Source of the DNA: Cladorhizidae sp. MBARI D1340-BT2 | Taxonomy: Eukaryota > Porifera > Demospongiae > Poecilosclerida > Cladorhizidae | Reading direction: 5' to 3' | Assembly (NCBI GenBank): GCA_028752905.1 | Contig: JAQNBH010000012.1 | Coordinates: 24,141,816-24,205,815, forward strand | DNA length: 64,000 nt | Shown: positions 34,219 to 45,793 of the stretch, piece after piece | How the letters are laid out: each line of letters begins with the position of its first letter | How positions within the stretch are numbered: position 1 is the first letter of the stretch | The notes under the pieces: model-generated | Database searches by the model: none | What the model saw: the letters and a program-made list of their open reading frames with translations, nothing else | What the model was told of the DNA's origin: nothing | Position numbers and translations under genes: made by a program

Positions 34219-34928
34219 ACTAGATATCTGTCCTACATCAAAAGATGACACCCAAGAATAATCATTGCTTTGAAGAAAGCCTCACCTGTAGTTAGTAGGT
34301 CATCATGTTGTCACTGTAATATAGTATTGTTTTTGTAATGCTCTGCATAGAAAGGCATTTCAGGTTCCTGACTTTCATATTCCTTGTGAGCTATCAGTTT
34401 TCTATAATTCATGGCATGGCACAAAAATTTAACCTGCCACTTGAGCCCTGACAACCAATTTCCTCCTTGAACAAAAGGTCGTGTGAAATCATGGGTATTG
34501 TTTCAGGAAGCTCAGGTCGTCCTACCTAGTTAACTGAATCCATCAATATCTTGGGTGCTTCAAGGCTTAGGCTAAGGTCAGAATTCTTGGCTTTAGCTTT
34601 TTGTAGGGCGATACACCATATGTAGTGCAAGAAAGAGAGCTGTAAGCTACTCGAGCGAGTGACTAAATGTACCCATGTGAACGTTTATACTACGCCAAGC
34701 ATGCATACCAGCTGCACAATGCAGTACATTTTCGAAGGATGATTTGAAAAACAGTAATGAACGCACACCCAACACTTGCTCTCAGAACGTAGTATACAGT
34801 ACGTTGTTCAAAAATGCAACGTAAAGTTATTTTTGGCCGCTACTGTAAACACCTACCCACTCACACTTATTGTTCTGCTAGAGTTGCCCCAAGACCTCTT
34901 CTCCATGGCACTGAGCCCACCTACCTAT

Positions 34929-36058
34929 GTCTGTACATGCATGTGCCTGACCCTCCAAGACTGAGGCCACCTGTGTCTGTACATGCATGTGCCTGACCTA
35001 TCTAGACTGAGGCTACCTGTGTCTGTACATGCATGTGCATAACCCAGAAGACTTAGCCTACCTGTGTCTGTACATGCATGTGCCTAACCCACCAAGACTG
35101 AGGCTACCTGTATCTGTACATGCATGTGCCTAACCCACCAAGACTGAGCCTACCTGTGTCTGTACATGCATGTGCCTAACCTACCAAGACTGAGGCTACC
35201 TGTGTCTGTACATGCGTGTGCCTAACCCACCAAGACTGAGCCTACCTGTGTCTGTACATGCATGTGCCTAACCCAGCAAGACTGAGGCTACCTGTGTCTG
35301 TACATGCATGTGCCTAGCCCACCAAGACTGAGGCAACCTGTGTCGGTACATGCATGTGCCTAACCCACCAAGACTGAGGCTACCTGTGTCTGTACATGCA
35401 TGTGTCTAACCCACCCAGACTGAGGCTACCTGTGTCTGTACATGCATGTGTCTAACCCACCAAGACTGAGGCTACCTGTGTATGTACATGCATGTGCCTG
35501 ACCCACCAAGACTGTGCTTACCTGTGTCTGTACATGCATGTGCCTAACCCACCAAGACTGTGCTTACCTGTGTCTGTACATGCATGTGCCTAACCCACCA
35601 AGACTGAGGCTACCTGTGCCTGTACATGCATGTTCCTAACCCAACAAGACTAAGCTTACCTGTGTCTGTACATGCATGTGCCTAACCCACCAAGACTGTG
35701 CTTACCTGTGTCTGTACATGCATGTGCCTAACCCACCAAGACTGAGCCTACCTGTGTCTGTACATGCATGTGCCTAACCCACCAAGACTGAGGCTACCTG
35801 TGTCTGTACATGCATGTGCCTGACCCACCAAGACTGAGCCTACCTGTGTCGGTACATGCATGTGTCTTACCAACCAAGACTGAGGCTACCTTTATCTGTA
35901 CATGCATGTGCTTAACCCACCAAGACTGAGGCTACCTGTGTCTGTACATGCATGTGTCTAACCCACCAAGACTGGGGCTACCTGTTTCTGTACATGCATG
36001 CGCCTAACCCACCAAGACTGAATCTACCTCTGTCTGTACATGCATGTGTCTAACCCAC
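34929..36058. repeat. 46-bp minisatellite
   Basis: About 24 copies of a 46-bp unit with TGTACATGCATGTGCCTAAC and CACCAAGACTGAGGCTACC. Lies in NPEPPS intron 8, just outside the Tc1 element. Confidence 0.96.
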
Positions 36059-36261
36059 TGAGTTACACACAGAGAGCTCTATCTTAAATCAATATTCTTG
36101 GTGGTTATAGGGATGAAGTTATGGGTCCTTGAACATGTCCATTTGTGGGAGGACTTTAAAGCACCCTTTTCATTACGATGTTCCTCGTGGCCAGTTTCCC
36201 GTGTTCGTGTGTGTCCCCCTTCCTGCATAGTCTAGGCCTACGGCTTGTCTTAAGCATCCTG

Positions 36262-36650
36262 GGTTACTAAATACTCCAATATCCATGCTCTATAGTCAGT
36301 TACCCTCACTAGGGACATCCCGGGATAGTCCCAAGTACCCTAGGATACAAGTATTCCAGTATCCATGCTGTATAGTCAGTCACCCTCACTAGGGACATCC
36401 CGGGATAGTCCCAGGTAGCCTAGGATACAAGTATTCCAGTATCCATGCTGTATGGTCAGTTACCCTCACTAGGGACATCCTGGGAGTGTCCCAAGTACCC
36501 TAGGATACAAGTATTCCAGTACCCATGCTGTATAGTCAGTCACCCTCACTAGGGACATCCTGGGATAGTCCCAAGTACCCTAGGATACAAGTATTCCAGT
36601 ACCCATGCTGTATAGTCAGTCACCCTCACTAGGGACATCCTGGATCCCAG
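36262..36650. repeat. 80-bp minisatellite
   Basis: Four to five copies of an 80-bp unit (ACCCTCACTAGGGACATCCC, GATACAAGTATTCCAGTA). A diverged single copy lies at about 1545-1635. Confidence 0.93.
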
Positions 36651-36776
36651 GATTGGAAGTAGACTTCCCTGGTCATAATGCACACACCAGCCATCGGACA
36701 GTGTCAGCTTTCAGTATTAACTTAGTCATTCTTAATCTTTGATATGTTTGTTGTTGTTGTTGTTGTTGTTGTTTAG

Positions 36777-36836
36777 AACTTCTGTAATGGTATGGGGAAC
36801 TACCTCAAGAAGCATGCCTACAAAAATTCATAGACA
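36777..36836 (+). pseudogene. NPEPPS: NPEPPS-like exon 9 (TAG stop)
   Basis: Acceptor TGTTTAG ends at 36776, phase 0 after exon 8. NFCNGMGNYLKKHAYKNS matches the family segment around FKKGMNMYLTKF. Codon 19 is TAG (36831-36833), then ACA and a GTTGAG donor. The reading is otherwise full length, so the stop looks like a point change. Confidence 0.8.
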
Positions 36837-36895
36837 GTTGAGTGGTTGGTGAGGTGGATGAGTTAATAAACCCACGCAGCGCAGGTTATTATCCT

Positions 36896-38398
36896 GTGAG
36901 TGATCTCTTGTTTGGTCTTGTATATAGGTCACTATTGCAGTGGTTATGATAAACTCTGCAGTGTCCTGTGAGAGCACTCTTGTTTGGTCTTGTAGGTCAC
37001 TATTGCAGTGGTTATGATAAACTCTGCAGTGTCCAGTGAGTGCACTCTTGTTTGGTCTTGTAGGTCACTATTGCAGTGGTTATGATAAACTTTCCAGTGT
37101 CCAGTGAGTGCACTCTTGTTTTATCTTGTAGGTCACTATTGCAGTGGTTATGATAAACTCTCCAGTGTCCTGTGAGTGCACTCTTGTTTGGTCTTGTAGG
37201 TCACTGTTGCAGTGGTTATGATAATCTCTCTAGTGTCCTGTGAGAGCACTCTTGTTTGGTCTTGTAGGTCACTATTGCAGTGGTTATGATAAACTCTCCA
37301 GTGTCCTGTGAGTGCACTCTTGTTTCATCTTGTAGGTCAATATTGCAGTGGTTATGATAAACTCTCCAGTGTCCTGTGAGTGCACTCTTGTTTGGTCTTG
37401 TAGGTCTTGTAGGTCACTAAACTCTGCAGTGTCCTGTGAGTGCACTCTTGTTTCATCTTGTAGGTCACTATTGCAGTGGTTATGATAAACTCTGCAATGT
37501 CCTGTGAGTGCACTCTTGTTTGGTCTTGTAGGTCACTATTGCAGTGGTTATGATAAACTCTGCTGTGTCCTGTGAGTGCACTCTTGTTTGGCCTTGTAGG
37601 TCACTATTGCAGTGGTTATGATAATCTCTCCAGTGTCCTGTGAGTGCAATCTTGTTTGGTCTTGTAGGTCACTATTGCAGTGGTTATGATAATCTCTCCA
37701 GTGTCCTGTGAACGCACTCTTGTTTGGTCTTGTAGGTCTTGTAGGTCACTAAACTCTGCAGTGTCCTGTGAGTGCACTCTTGTTTCATCTTGTAGGTCAC
37801 TATTGCAGTGGTTATGATAAACTCTGCAATGTCCTGTGAGTGCACTCTTGTTTGGTCTTGTAGGTCACTATTGCAGTGGTTATGATAAACTCTCCAGTGT
37901 CCTGTGAGTGCACTCTTGTTTGGTCTTGTAGGTCACTATTGCAGTGGTTATGATAAACTCTCCAGTGTCCTGTGAGTGCACTCTTGTTTCATCTTGTAGG
38001 TCACTATTGCAGTGGTTATGATAAACTCTCCAGTGTCCAGTGAGTGCACTCTTGTTTGGTCTTGTAGGTCACTATTGCAGTGGTTATGATAAACTCTGCA
38101 GTGTCCTGTGAGTGCACTCTTGTTTGGTCTTGTAGGTCACTATTGCAGTTGTTATGTTAAACTCTGTAATGTCCTGTGGGTGCACTCTTGTTTGGTTTTG
38201 TAGGTCACTATTGCAGTGGCTATTGATAAACTCTGTAGTGTCCTGTGAGTGAACTCTTGTTCTTGTAGGTCACTATTGCAGTGTTCTCTGCAGTGTCCTG
38301 TGAGTGCACTCTAGTTTGGTCTTGTAGGTCACTATTGCAGTGGTTATGATAAATTCTGCAGTGTCCTGTGAGTGCACTCTTGTATCATCTTGTAGGTG
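36896..38398. repeat. 68-bp minisatellite carrying splice-like signals
   Basis: About 22 copies of a 68-bp unit. Each unit contains CCTGTGAGTGCACTC, then a pyrimidine-rich TTGTTTGGTCTTGTAG, then GTCACTATTGCAG. That is a donor-like GTGAGT about 28 bp before an acceptor-like TTGTAG. Some units are shortened (37400, 37735). Lies between NPEPPS exons 9 and 10. Confidence 0.95.
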
Positions 38399-38413
38399 AC
38401 TATTGACACTTCC

Positions 38414-38446
<33 letters not shown>

Positions 38447-38451
38447 ATCAG

Positions 38452-38575
38452 AGGACTTGTGGGCGTTTCTGGAGGTGGCCAGTGACAAGCCAGTGGACTG
38501 TCATGATGATGTCCACCTGGGCCAAGCAGATAGGGTTCCCTGTTATTTCTGTAGAGGGCAAGCAGGTAGGTGGTG
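38452..38575 (+). pseudogene. NPEPPS: NPEPPS-like exon 10 (frameshift)
   Basis: Acceptor GTATCAG (or CAGAG, 2 bp later). It reads EDLWAFLEVASDKPVD, then after a slip near 38499 VMMSTWAKQIGFPVISVEGKQ in another frame. Family members read the same strings in one frame (EDLW, VM.TW.KQ.GFP...VE). Donor GTAGGT begins at 38576. Confidence 0.86.
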
Positions 38576-38689
38576 TGTTATATGTCACATGATATCACAT
38601 GATGTTTATATTATTGGAATCATGTAAAGTGGTTGTATACTATGTCACATGATATTAGAAATGTTGACTTAAAAATAAAAATAAATGTT

Positions 38690-39675
38690 CTAAAGATAAA
38701 TTTTAGTACTAATCTAAATATAACTTTTAGGAATAATCTAAAGATAAATTTTAGGAACATAATATTTAATAGATTTTAATTTAATCTGAAAATAGATTTT
38801 AAGAACATAATATTTAATGATTTTAAGAACATAATATGTATAATATAAAGATAGATTTTAAATTAATCTAAAGAAAACAGTAATCTTAATTTTTCTCCAT
38901 TGTAAAACAAAAATTTACCCAAGCAGAAGCATTTATGGTGACCCTTTACCTAATAAGATCATGTTATTCATTTGGTATAGGGTCATGTAAATGTTTGTGG
39001 TGTTCATTAGTAAAGGGCCATGTAAATGTTTGTGGTATTCATGAGTAAAAGTCATGTAAATGTTTGTGGTATTCATTGGTAAAGGATCATGTAAATGTTT
39101 GTGGTATTCATTAGTAAAGGGTCATGTAAATGATTATGCTATTCATTGGTAAAGGTATTCATTGGTAAAGGGTCATGTAAATGTTTGTGGTATTCATTGG
39201 TAAAGGGTCATGTAAATGTTTGTGGTATACGTTGGTAATGGGTCATGTAAATGTCTGTGGTATTCATTGGTAAAGTTATGTAAATGTTTATGGTAAGGGT
39301 CATGTAAATGTTTGTGGTATTCATTGGTAAAGGGTCATGTAAATGTTTTGTGGTATTCATTGGTAAAGGGTCATGTAAATGTTTGTGGTATTCTGGTAAA
39401 GGGTCATGTAAATATTCTTTAGTAAAGATCATGTAAATGTTTGTGGTATTCATTGGTAAAGGGTCATGTAAATGTTTGTGGTATTCATTGGTAAAGGGTC
39501 TTGTAAATGTTTGTGCTATTCATTGGTAAAGGATCATGTAAATGTTTGTGTATTCATTGATAAAGGGTCATGTAAATGTTTGTGGTATTGATTGGTAAAG
39601 GGTCATGTAGATGTTTGTGGTATTCAATGGTAAAGGATCATGTAAATGTTTGTGGTATATATTCATTGGTAAATT
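38690..39675. repeat. 35-bp minisatellite with AT-rich flank (locus A)
   Basis: An AT-rich flank (38690-38900; ATCTAAAGATAAATTTTA, AGAACATAATATTTAATGA) is followed by AGCAGAAGCATTTAT and about 20 imperfect copies of GGGTCATGTAAATGTTTGTG plus GTATTCATTGGTAAA. The same flank and array recur at 60800-62672. Reverse-strand open frames are artefacts. Confidence 0.93.
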
Positions 39676-39894
39676 CTTTTTTTCTTTTTTGACACGACAA
39701 TAAGATAAGACGATAAAACAGTTTTGTCTTGTATAATAATTATAATACTATTTCAAGTTGATTATTGGAAGGTTATTGTAATAATGTTTGCAGTATATGC
39801 ACTTATGGGATTGTGGGATGCTTGTGGGTGAGCCTCAGGATGTGTGTTGCTGTGTCATGTGTTGGTCACCTGATGTTTTGTGGTTGCAATGCAG

Positions 39895-39953
39895 GATGGG
39901 AACAAACGAGTATACTCACTCTCCTAGAAGAAGTTTTATGCTGATGGTCAGAG
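39895..39953 (+). pseudogene. NPEPPS: NPEPPS-like exon 11 (TAG for Gln)
   Basis: Acceptor AATGCAG ends at 39894, phase 0. DGNKRVYSLS, then TAG (39925-39927), then KKFYADGQ. Relatives have LSQKKF here, so CAG to TAG is the likely change. Donor GTACTG begins at 39954. Confidence 0.8.
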
Positions 39954-40261
39954 GTACTGAGTGGGTCAAATTAATACAAGGATGGGTTAATAAAGGCAGG
40001 TAATATAGGGGTAAGATGGGAGGAGTTAACAAGCATACAGAATGGACAGGGAGCAATAATGCAAGGTCTTGGGTTAAATAATTAGGCCAGGAAGGGGTTA
40101 ATGAAGGGAAGTACTGTATGGGTTAACATTGGTTAAAGGAAGGTCGTTTATTTGTTAAATAATGATGCAATAGGAATAATGAAGTGTATGGATTAAGCAA
40201 TTAAGACAGACAGGAAGGGGTTAACATTGTAGGGGAAAGTAGATGAATTTACTGTGTATGT
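39954..40261 (+). other. Intron stretch with GGGTTAA words
   Basis: No coding match. Several loosely spaced GGGTTAA and TGGGTTAA words occur between 39960 and 40230; they are not a regular array. Confidence 0.4.
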
Positions 40262-43200
40262 GCAGGATAAAGAATAAACCAGTGTATGCTCTTATATGGT
40301 TGTCAGCACCCACACTTGACCACCTAATCATGTCTTAGTGTCTACGTGTATGCTTGTGTAGGCACATGGTTGTCAAAACCCACACTTGACCACCTCATCA
40401 TGTCTTAAGGCTGGTTCACAACACAACATTGGCCGAGCGGAGCGTTGCGTTGCGTTGCGTCCGAGTGTGACGTTGCGTGGTGTTGTGAACCTCAAATGCA
40501 ATGGAGCGCAACGCGACGGAGCTGTATTCTCGATTAGAAAAAAGTTCTAATCCAGCGTCTGAAACGCAGCGTCGGACCAATCAGAAATCTATAATCTATC
40601 ACGTGCCGCTGACCTGCAGTTTAGCGGTGTCATTGATGAAGAAAAGTTGCAGCTTCCCGTTTGTAGGTGACTGGAAGTCAGTAGCAAGTCAAGTAAGAAT
40701 GGTCTAGCTATATAAAGAATGGCCTAGCTATAACTAGCTATATAAAGAATGGCCTAGCTATAACTAGCTATATAAAGAATGGCCTAGCTATACCTAGCTA
40801 CAACTAGTTTCTATCGAGTGACAATTATCCACATATTGATATGATAGGTTGGAGAAGGAGCAACCTCAGAACACTGTTGCAAAAAGTGGAAGACACTGAG
40901 GGATCAGTAAGGGAACTGAAGAAGAAGAGTCCCAAGAGGGTGATGCAGGTTATTTCATGCTGACCACTGTTTTCTGTCATCATTTTTACACATCATTTGT
41001 GAACATTGAATTCCCCAAGAACCCTATTCCCCGCCACCTACCAATTATCATGAATGTGTAAAATAATTATTTTAAGCCAATTTTGTGTACTGATATGTTG
41101 AAAATATTTACTAGACAAGACAATTTATTATTAGCAAGCATAGTGTGTTTATGTATGCTAAAACATAGTTGTATTGCCAGGGGGCTTCTCCAGTGTGCTT
41201 GAGAAGTAGTCCCTGAAGCATCTCTCGTGGAAGCAGTGGATTGTGAATACCTCAAGATCAATTGTACTTTATATAATGAACAAGGTACAAAGGGGGGGAG
41301 GGGGTGGAACTCTGCTGCTTCCAGCACATGATATGGACTCCATTCCAGTACATGGCTCCTCGTCGATGGTACAAACTGTTTATCGTCCCGTACGAAAGTT
41401 GAAGGTCAGTGAGGTCTGAAAAATCATAGAGGATATTTCATGACAGAGAGACCCAACAAATTATAATTTTTTTAGCACTATACTTGTGAGTTGCCTGTAG
41501 CAAGAAATCTCAGAGCGAGTGCCAACCTTTCACCTGGGAATATATCAGCTCTGACAGAGCTGTCATGACTGTGATGGGTCAGGTATGGTATATATATATA
41601 ATTAGGTAACTTTTATTATTTACACTATGGCACATACAAAGCATACCAAGCATACCTCAGCTAAAAGAGAGTCAAACCTTTCCCTAGACATCGTCAAATA
41701 TCTGAAATGACTTGGGGTCAGACAGCCTCATCTCTTGTAGGAGATTGTTCTAATCTCCATGCTGGGTACAGCGAGCGAATATAGGGCGTACTCACATCCT
41801 TCTCTTCCGCTTTCTTCGTCTCCTACTAGTCAATAGCAAGATTAAATCAAACTCTTCTTCGTTGTTGTTGTCAGTGCTGTCGCTTTTGTTGAGCGCGGTT
41901 CGAAATGAATAGGGTCAAAGGTCAATTGGCACACAACACTGGCCAAGCGGAGCGTTGCATTAATTATGTTGTGAACCGACAAACGCAATGCAATGCAATG
42001 CAATGCAATGCAATGCAATGCTCCGCTCGGCCAATGTCGTGTTGTGAACCAGCCTTTAGTGTCTACGTGTATGCTTGTGTAGGCACATGGTTGTCAGAAT
42101 CCACACTTGACCACCTCATCATGTCTTATTGCCTATGTGTATGCTGGTGTAGGCACATGGTGTCAGCACCCATACTTGACCACCTCATCATGTCTTAGTG
42201 CCTACGTGTATGCTGGTGTACGCACATGGTTGTCAGCACCCACACTTGACCACCTCATCATGTCTTAGTGCCTACGTGTATGCTGGTGTAGGCACATGGT
42301 TGTCAGCACCCACACTTGACCACCTAATCATGTCTTAGTGCCTACATGTATGCTGGTGTAGGTACATGGTTGTCAGCACCCACACTTGACCACCTCATCA
42401 TGTCTTAGTGCCTACGTATATGCTGGTGTAGGCACATGGTTGTCAGCACCCACACTTGAACACCTCATCATGTCTTAGTGCCTACGTGTATGCTGGTGTA
42501 GGCACATGGTTGTCAGTACCAACACTTGACCAACTCATCATGTCTTAGTGCCTACTTGTATGCTGGTGTAGGCACATGGCTGTCAGCACCTACACTTGAC
42601 CACCTCATCATGTCTTAGTGTCTACGTGTATGCTGGTGTAGGCACATGGTTGTCAGCACCCACACTTGACCACCTCATCATGTCTTAGTGCCTACGTGTA
42701 TGCTTGTGTAGGCACATGGTTGTCAGCACCCACACTTGACCACCTCATCATGTCTTAGTGCCTATGTGTATGCTTGTGTAGGTACATGGTTGTCAGCACC
42801 CACACTTGACCACCTCATCATGTCTTAGTGCCTACGTGTATGCTGGTGTAGGTACATCGTTGTCAGCACCCACACTTGACCACCTCATCATGTCTTAGTG
42901 CCTCCGTGTATGCTGGTGTAGGCACATGGTTGTCTGCACCCACACTTGACCACCTCATCATGTCTTAGTACCTACGTGTATGCTGGTGTAGGCACATGGT
43001 TGTCAGCACCCACACTTGACCACCTCATCATGTATTAGTGCCTACGTGTATGCTGGTGTAGGCACATGGTTGTCAGCACCCACACTTGACCACCTCATCA
43101 TGTCTTAGTGCCTACGTGTATGCTGGTGTAGGCACATGGTTGTCAGCACCCACACTTGACCAACTCATCATGTCTTAGTGGCTACGTGTATGCTGGTGTA

Positions 43201-43740
43201 GGCACATGGTTGTCAGCACCCACACTTGACCACCTCATCATGTCTTAGTGCCTACGTGTATGCTGGTTTAGGCACATGGTTGTCAGCACCCACACTTGAC
43301 CACCTCATCATGTATTAGTGCCTACGTGTATGCTGGTGTAGGCACATGGTTGTCAGCACCCACACTTGACCACCTCATCATGTCTTAGTGCCTACGTGTA
43401 TGCTTGTGTAGGCACATGGTTGTCAGCACCTACACTTGACCATCTCATCATGTCTTAGTGCCTACGTGTATGCTGGTGTAGGCACATGGTTGTCAGCACC
43501 CACACTTGACCACCTCATCATGTCTTAGTGCCTACGTGTATGCTGGTGTAGGCACATGGTTGTCAGCACCCACACTTGACCACCTCATCATGTCTTAGTG
43601 TCTACGTGTATGCTAGTGTAGGCACATGGTTGTCAGCACCCACACTTGACCACCTCATCATGTCTTAGTGTCTACGTGTATGCTGATGTAGGCACATGGT
43701 TGTCAGCACCTACCCTTCAACACCTCAATGTTTTAGTGTC
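40262..43740. repeat. 70-bp minisatellite, interrupted by a transposon
   Basis: About 26 copies of a 70-bp unit (CACCTCATCATGTCTTAGTG, TATGCTGGTGTAGGCACATG, GTTGTCAGCACCCACACTTG). Two units lie left of the Harbinger-like insertion (40262-40407) and the rest right of it (42056-43740). Point variants are common; the register is well kept. Confidence 0.96.
40408..42055. mobile_element. Harbinger-like non-autonomous element, TTA duplication
   Basis: Ends AGGCTGGTTCACAACAC and GTGTTGTGAACCAGCCT are inverted repeats and extend inward with CATTGGCCGAGCGGAGC/GCTCCGCTCGGCCAATG. TTA flanks both sides (40405-40407 and 42056-42058), as expected for PIF/Harbinger. The element splits a 70-bp minisatellite unit, so the empty site CATGTCTTAGTG is known from neighbouring copies. 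The interior holds (CAATG)n, (GCGTT)n and three copies of a 29-bp AAGAATGGCCTAGCTATA repeat (40696-40790). A second copy of the end sequence lies at about 41926-41972. No transposase was recognised. Confidence 0.82.
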
Positions 43741-44255
43741 TACTGAAAACACTCGACCCCAGTAGAGTAGGTCTGGCCACAGATTCCAATTTCAGCTGGC
43801 TTCCAATCAGAAGCTATAATTGCAGCAAATTCTCACCTGCAGATTTTGCAGTCCCCCACTTCAGCTGCAGGTAACGTTGGCATAGTTATACCTAAGCAAC
43901 ATTTTATAGATCAAAATAAGAGCATGTTATCTTTTGAGCTATATATCAAGTTTATAGAGTGAGGTGTGCGGAATCTATACTCCTTCAACCACTCTATATG
44001 GGTGCAGTGCCTTTTATATTTATATCACTTTTTCCCAAGTAATATTAATTTACTGCTGAATTACAAGGAGCAATCATACCACTCAAACAGGTAAAGGTCA
44101 CCACAACTATGTATGGGACCATCATTTTAGGTAAGGGGTTAACAGATCAAGGCGAGTGTCTTCACATTGGGTAAAGGGGTTCTTATGTATTTGGCAACAC
44201 TACTTTCTGTGTTAACTGATTTCATGTTTTTCACGTGCAGTGTTTTTCATTCCAG
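43741..44255 (+). other. Intron stretch, nothing recognised
   Basis: A/T-rich single-copy-looking sequence between the 70-bp array and exon 12. No coding match. Confidence 0.4.
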
Positions 44256-44383
44256 ATTTTGGTTCCATGTGTTGGAAGGTTCCTATTACCTTAGCAACCA
44301 AGTGCAACCCTGAGGCTGTGAAGTTTGTTTTGGAAGGAATGACAGTGACTGTGGAAGGAGTGTGGCCAGAGGATTACATACTG
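44256..44383 (+). CDS. NPEPPS: NPEPPS-like exon 12 (intact)
   Basis: Acceptor ATTCCAG ends at 44255 and donor GTGTGT starts at 44384. CWKVPITLAT...VKFVLEGMTVTVEGVWPEDYIL matches the start of the M1 C-terminal beta/helical part (family: W.VPI.I, then ...VKLN). No stop or slip lies inside, although the join with exon 11 is not in phase as called, so a small exon or a slip at the border may be missed. Confidence 0.78.
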
Positions 44384-44489
44384 GTGTGTGCGTGGTTGCA
44401 GGGGAGTGTGTATATATGCCAAGCTATCAGCATAAACTGGATTTGATAATTTATTATTTGCATATTCACACACTGCCCCATGGTTGCAG

Positions 44490-44631
44490 GTGAACCCAGC
44501 AGGTTGCCAGGGCTTCTATTGTTTGTCCTACTCCTCTAAGCTGTTCTCTCCTCTCCTCCCTGTCTTGAAGGATGTCTCTCTCTCTCTCTGCTCAGGACAG
44601 GCTTGGCCTGCAGAGCAATGCCTTTGCCCTG
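44490..44631 (+). pseudogene. NPEPPS: NPEPPS-like exon 13 (slip in TC run)
   Basis: Acceptor GTTGCAG ends at 44489. GFYCLSYSSKLFSPLLPVLKD matches the GFYR..Y.......L.P.I.D segment of M1 enzymes. The following AQDRLGLQSNAFAL matches DRLGLQND.F.L in another frame. The break is in the (TC)n run at 44576-44589. Donor GTCAGC begins at 44632. Confidence 0.86.
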
Positions 44632-44875
44632 GTCAGCAGCCATGGTGCACTTTATGTGTGTCAAGTCCTCACTGCCATGCACTACACAGATGCCATTCAC
44701 ATGAGATATGCATGCAGCATGCGTCAGCCTCGTAGCTCAGTGCATGTGACAGACATGTGACACCATTCGCATGGGACCTTAGAAGACAAAGAAAAGTTCA
44801 TTATACATGTGCATCAAAATATGGTCAGTGATAAGTGCTTACATGAATCTATGCATTATAGCAAACATCAACTCA

Positions 44876-45690
44876 TCACACACTTACATATACACATGCA
44901 CACAAACTTGCATATATACATGCTGACACACTTACATACTTTATATACATGCACACACATTTACATATATACATGTGCACACTTACATATATACATGTAT
45001 ATACACTTGCATATATACATGCACACACACTTACATATATACATGCACACACACTTACATATATACATGCACACACTCTTACATATATACATGTACACAC
45101 ACTTACATATATACATGTACACACACTTACATATATACATGTACACACACTTACATATATACATGCACACACACTTACATATATACATGTACACACACTT
45201 ACATATATACATGCACACACTTACATATATACATGAGTACACACTTACATATATACATGTGCACACACTTACATATATACATGTACACACACTTACATAT
45301 ATATACATGTGCACACACTTACATATATACATGTACACACACTTACATATATATACATGTGCACACACTTACATATATACATGTACACACACTTACATAT
45401 ATACATGCACACACACTTACATATATACATGCACACACTCTTACATATATACATGTACACACACTTACATATTTAATGCACACACACTTACATATATACA
45501 TGTACACACTTACATATATACATGTACACACACTTACATATATACATGCGCACACTTACATATATACATGTGCACACACTTACATATATACATGTGCACA
45601 CACTTACATATATACATGTACACACACTTAGATATATACATGTACACACTTACATATATACATGTACACACACCCCATACACATACCAAA
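44876..45690. repeat. 24-bp CACA/TATA microsatellite array
   Basis: About 34 imperfect copies of CACACACTTACATATATACATG(T/C)A. The array is composed of alternating purine-pyrimidine steps. Long open frames on both strands (His/Tyr/Thr or Cys/Val rich) are artefacts of the repeat. Confidence 0.96.
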
Positions 45691-45793
45691 TTGTGAGAAT
45701 ACACACACACAAATGTATACTCGTACCACATAATATATCTGTGTGTGTATACATGTACATGTAGCTAATTCAAGTTACTCTCCTCCCTCCCAG

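Larger units (their letters stand above)
32175..34845. mobile_element. Tc1/mariner element with TA duplication, defective
   Basis: The left end CAGTAGCGGTCAAAAATAAC and the right end (minus strand) CAGTAGCGGCCAAAAATAAC match over about 30 bp and continue with ACGTTG/AACGTAC similarity. Each end is flanked by TA (32173-32174 and 34846-34847), as for Tc1/mariner insertion. At 33245-33355 on the minus strand a decayed transposase piece reads KRWEWAQQFVSKA, a stop, then ENIIWFDKSA. This corresponds to the first catalytic-Asp region seen in the other Tc1 copy at 5600-5740. The rest of the coding region is not recognisable. A 35-bp minisatellite and a nested MITE lie inside. Confidence 0.82.

Noticed and set aside
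34490..34560. GRPT-type Tc1 HTH linker in the 32175-34845 element
   Set aside because: The frame lies on the + strand, opposite to the catalytic-region relic, and is too short to trust.
44809..45696. 295-residue His/Tyr/Thr repeat protein and reverse-strand Cys/Val frames
   Set aside because: 24-bp CACA/TATA array open in several frames on both strands; lies in an NPEPPS intron.
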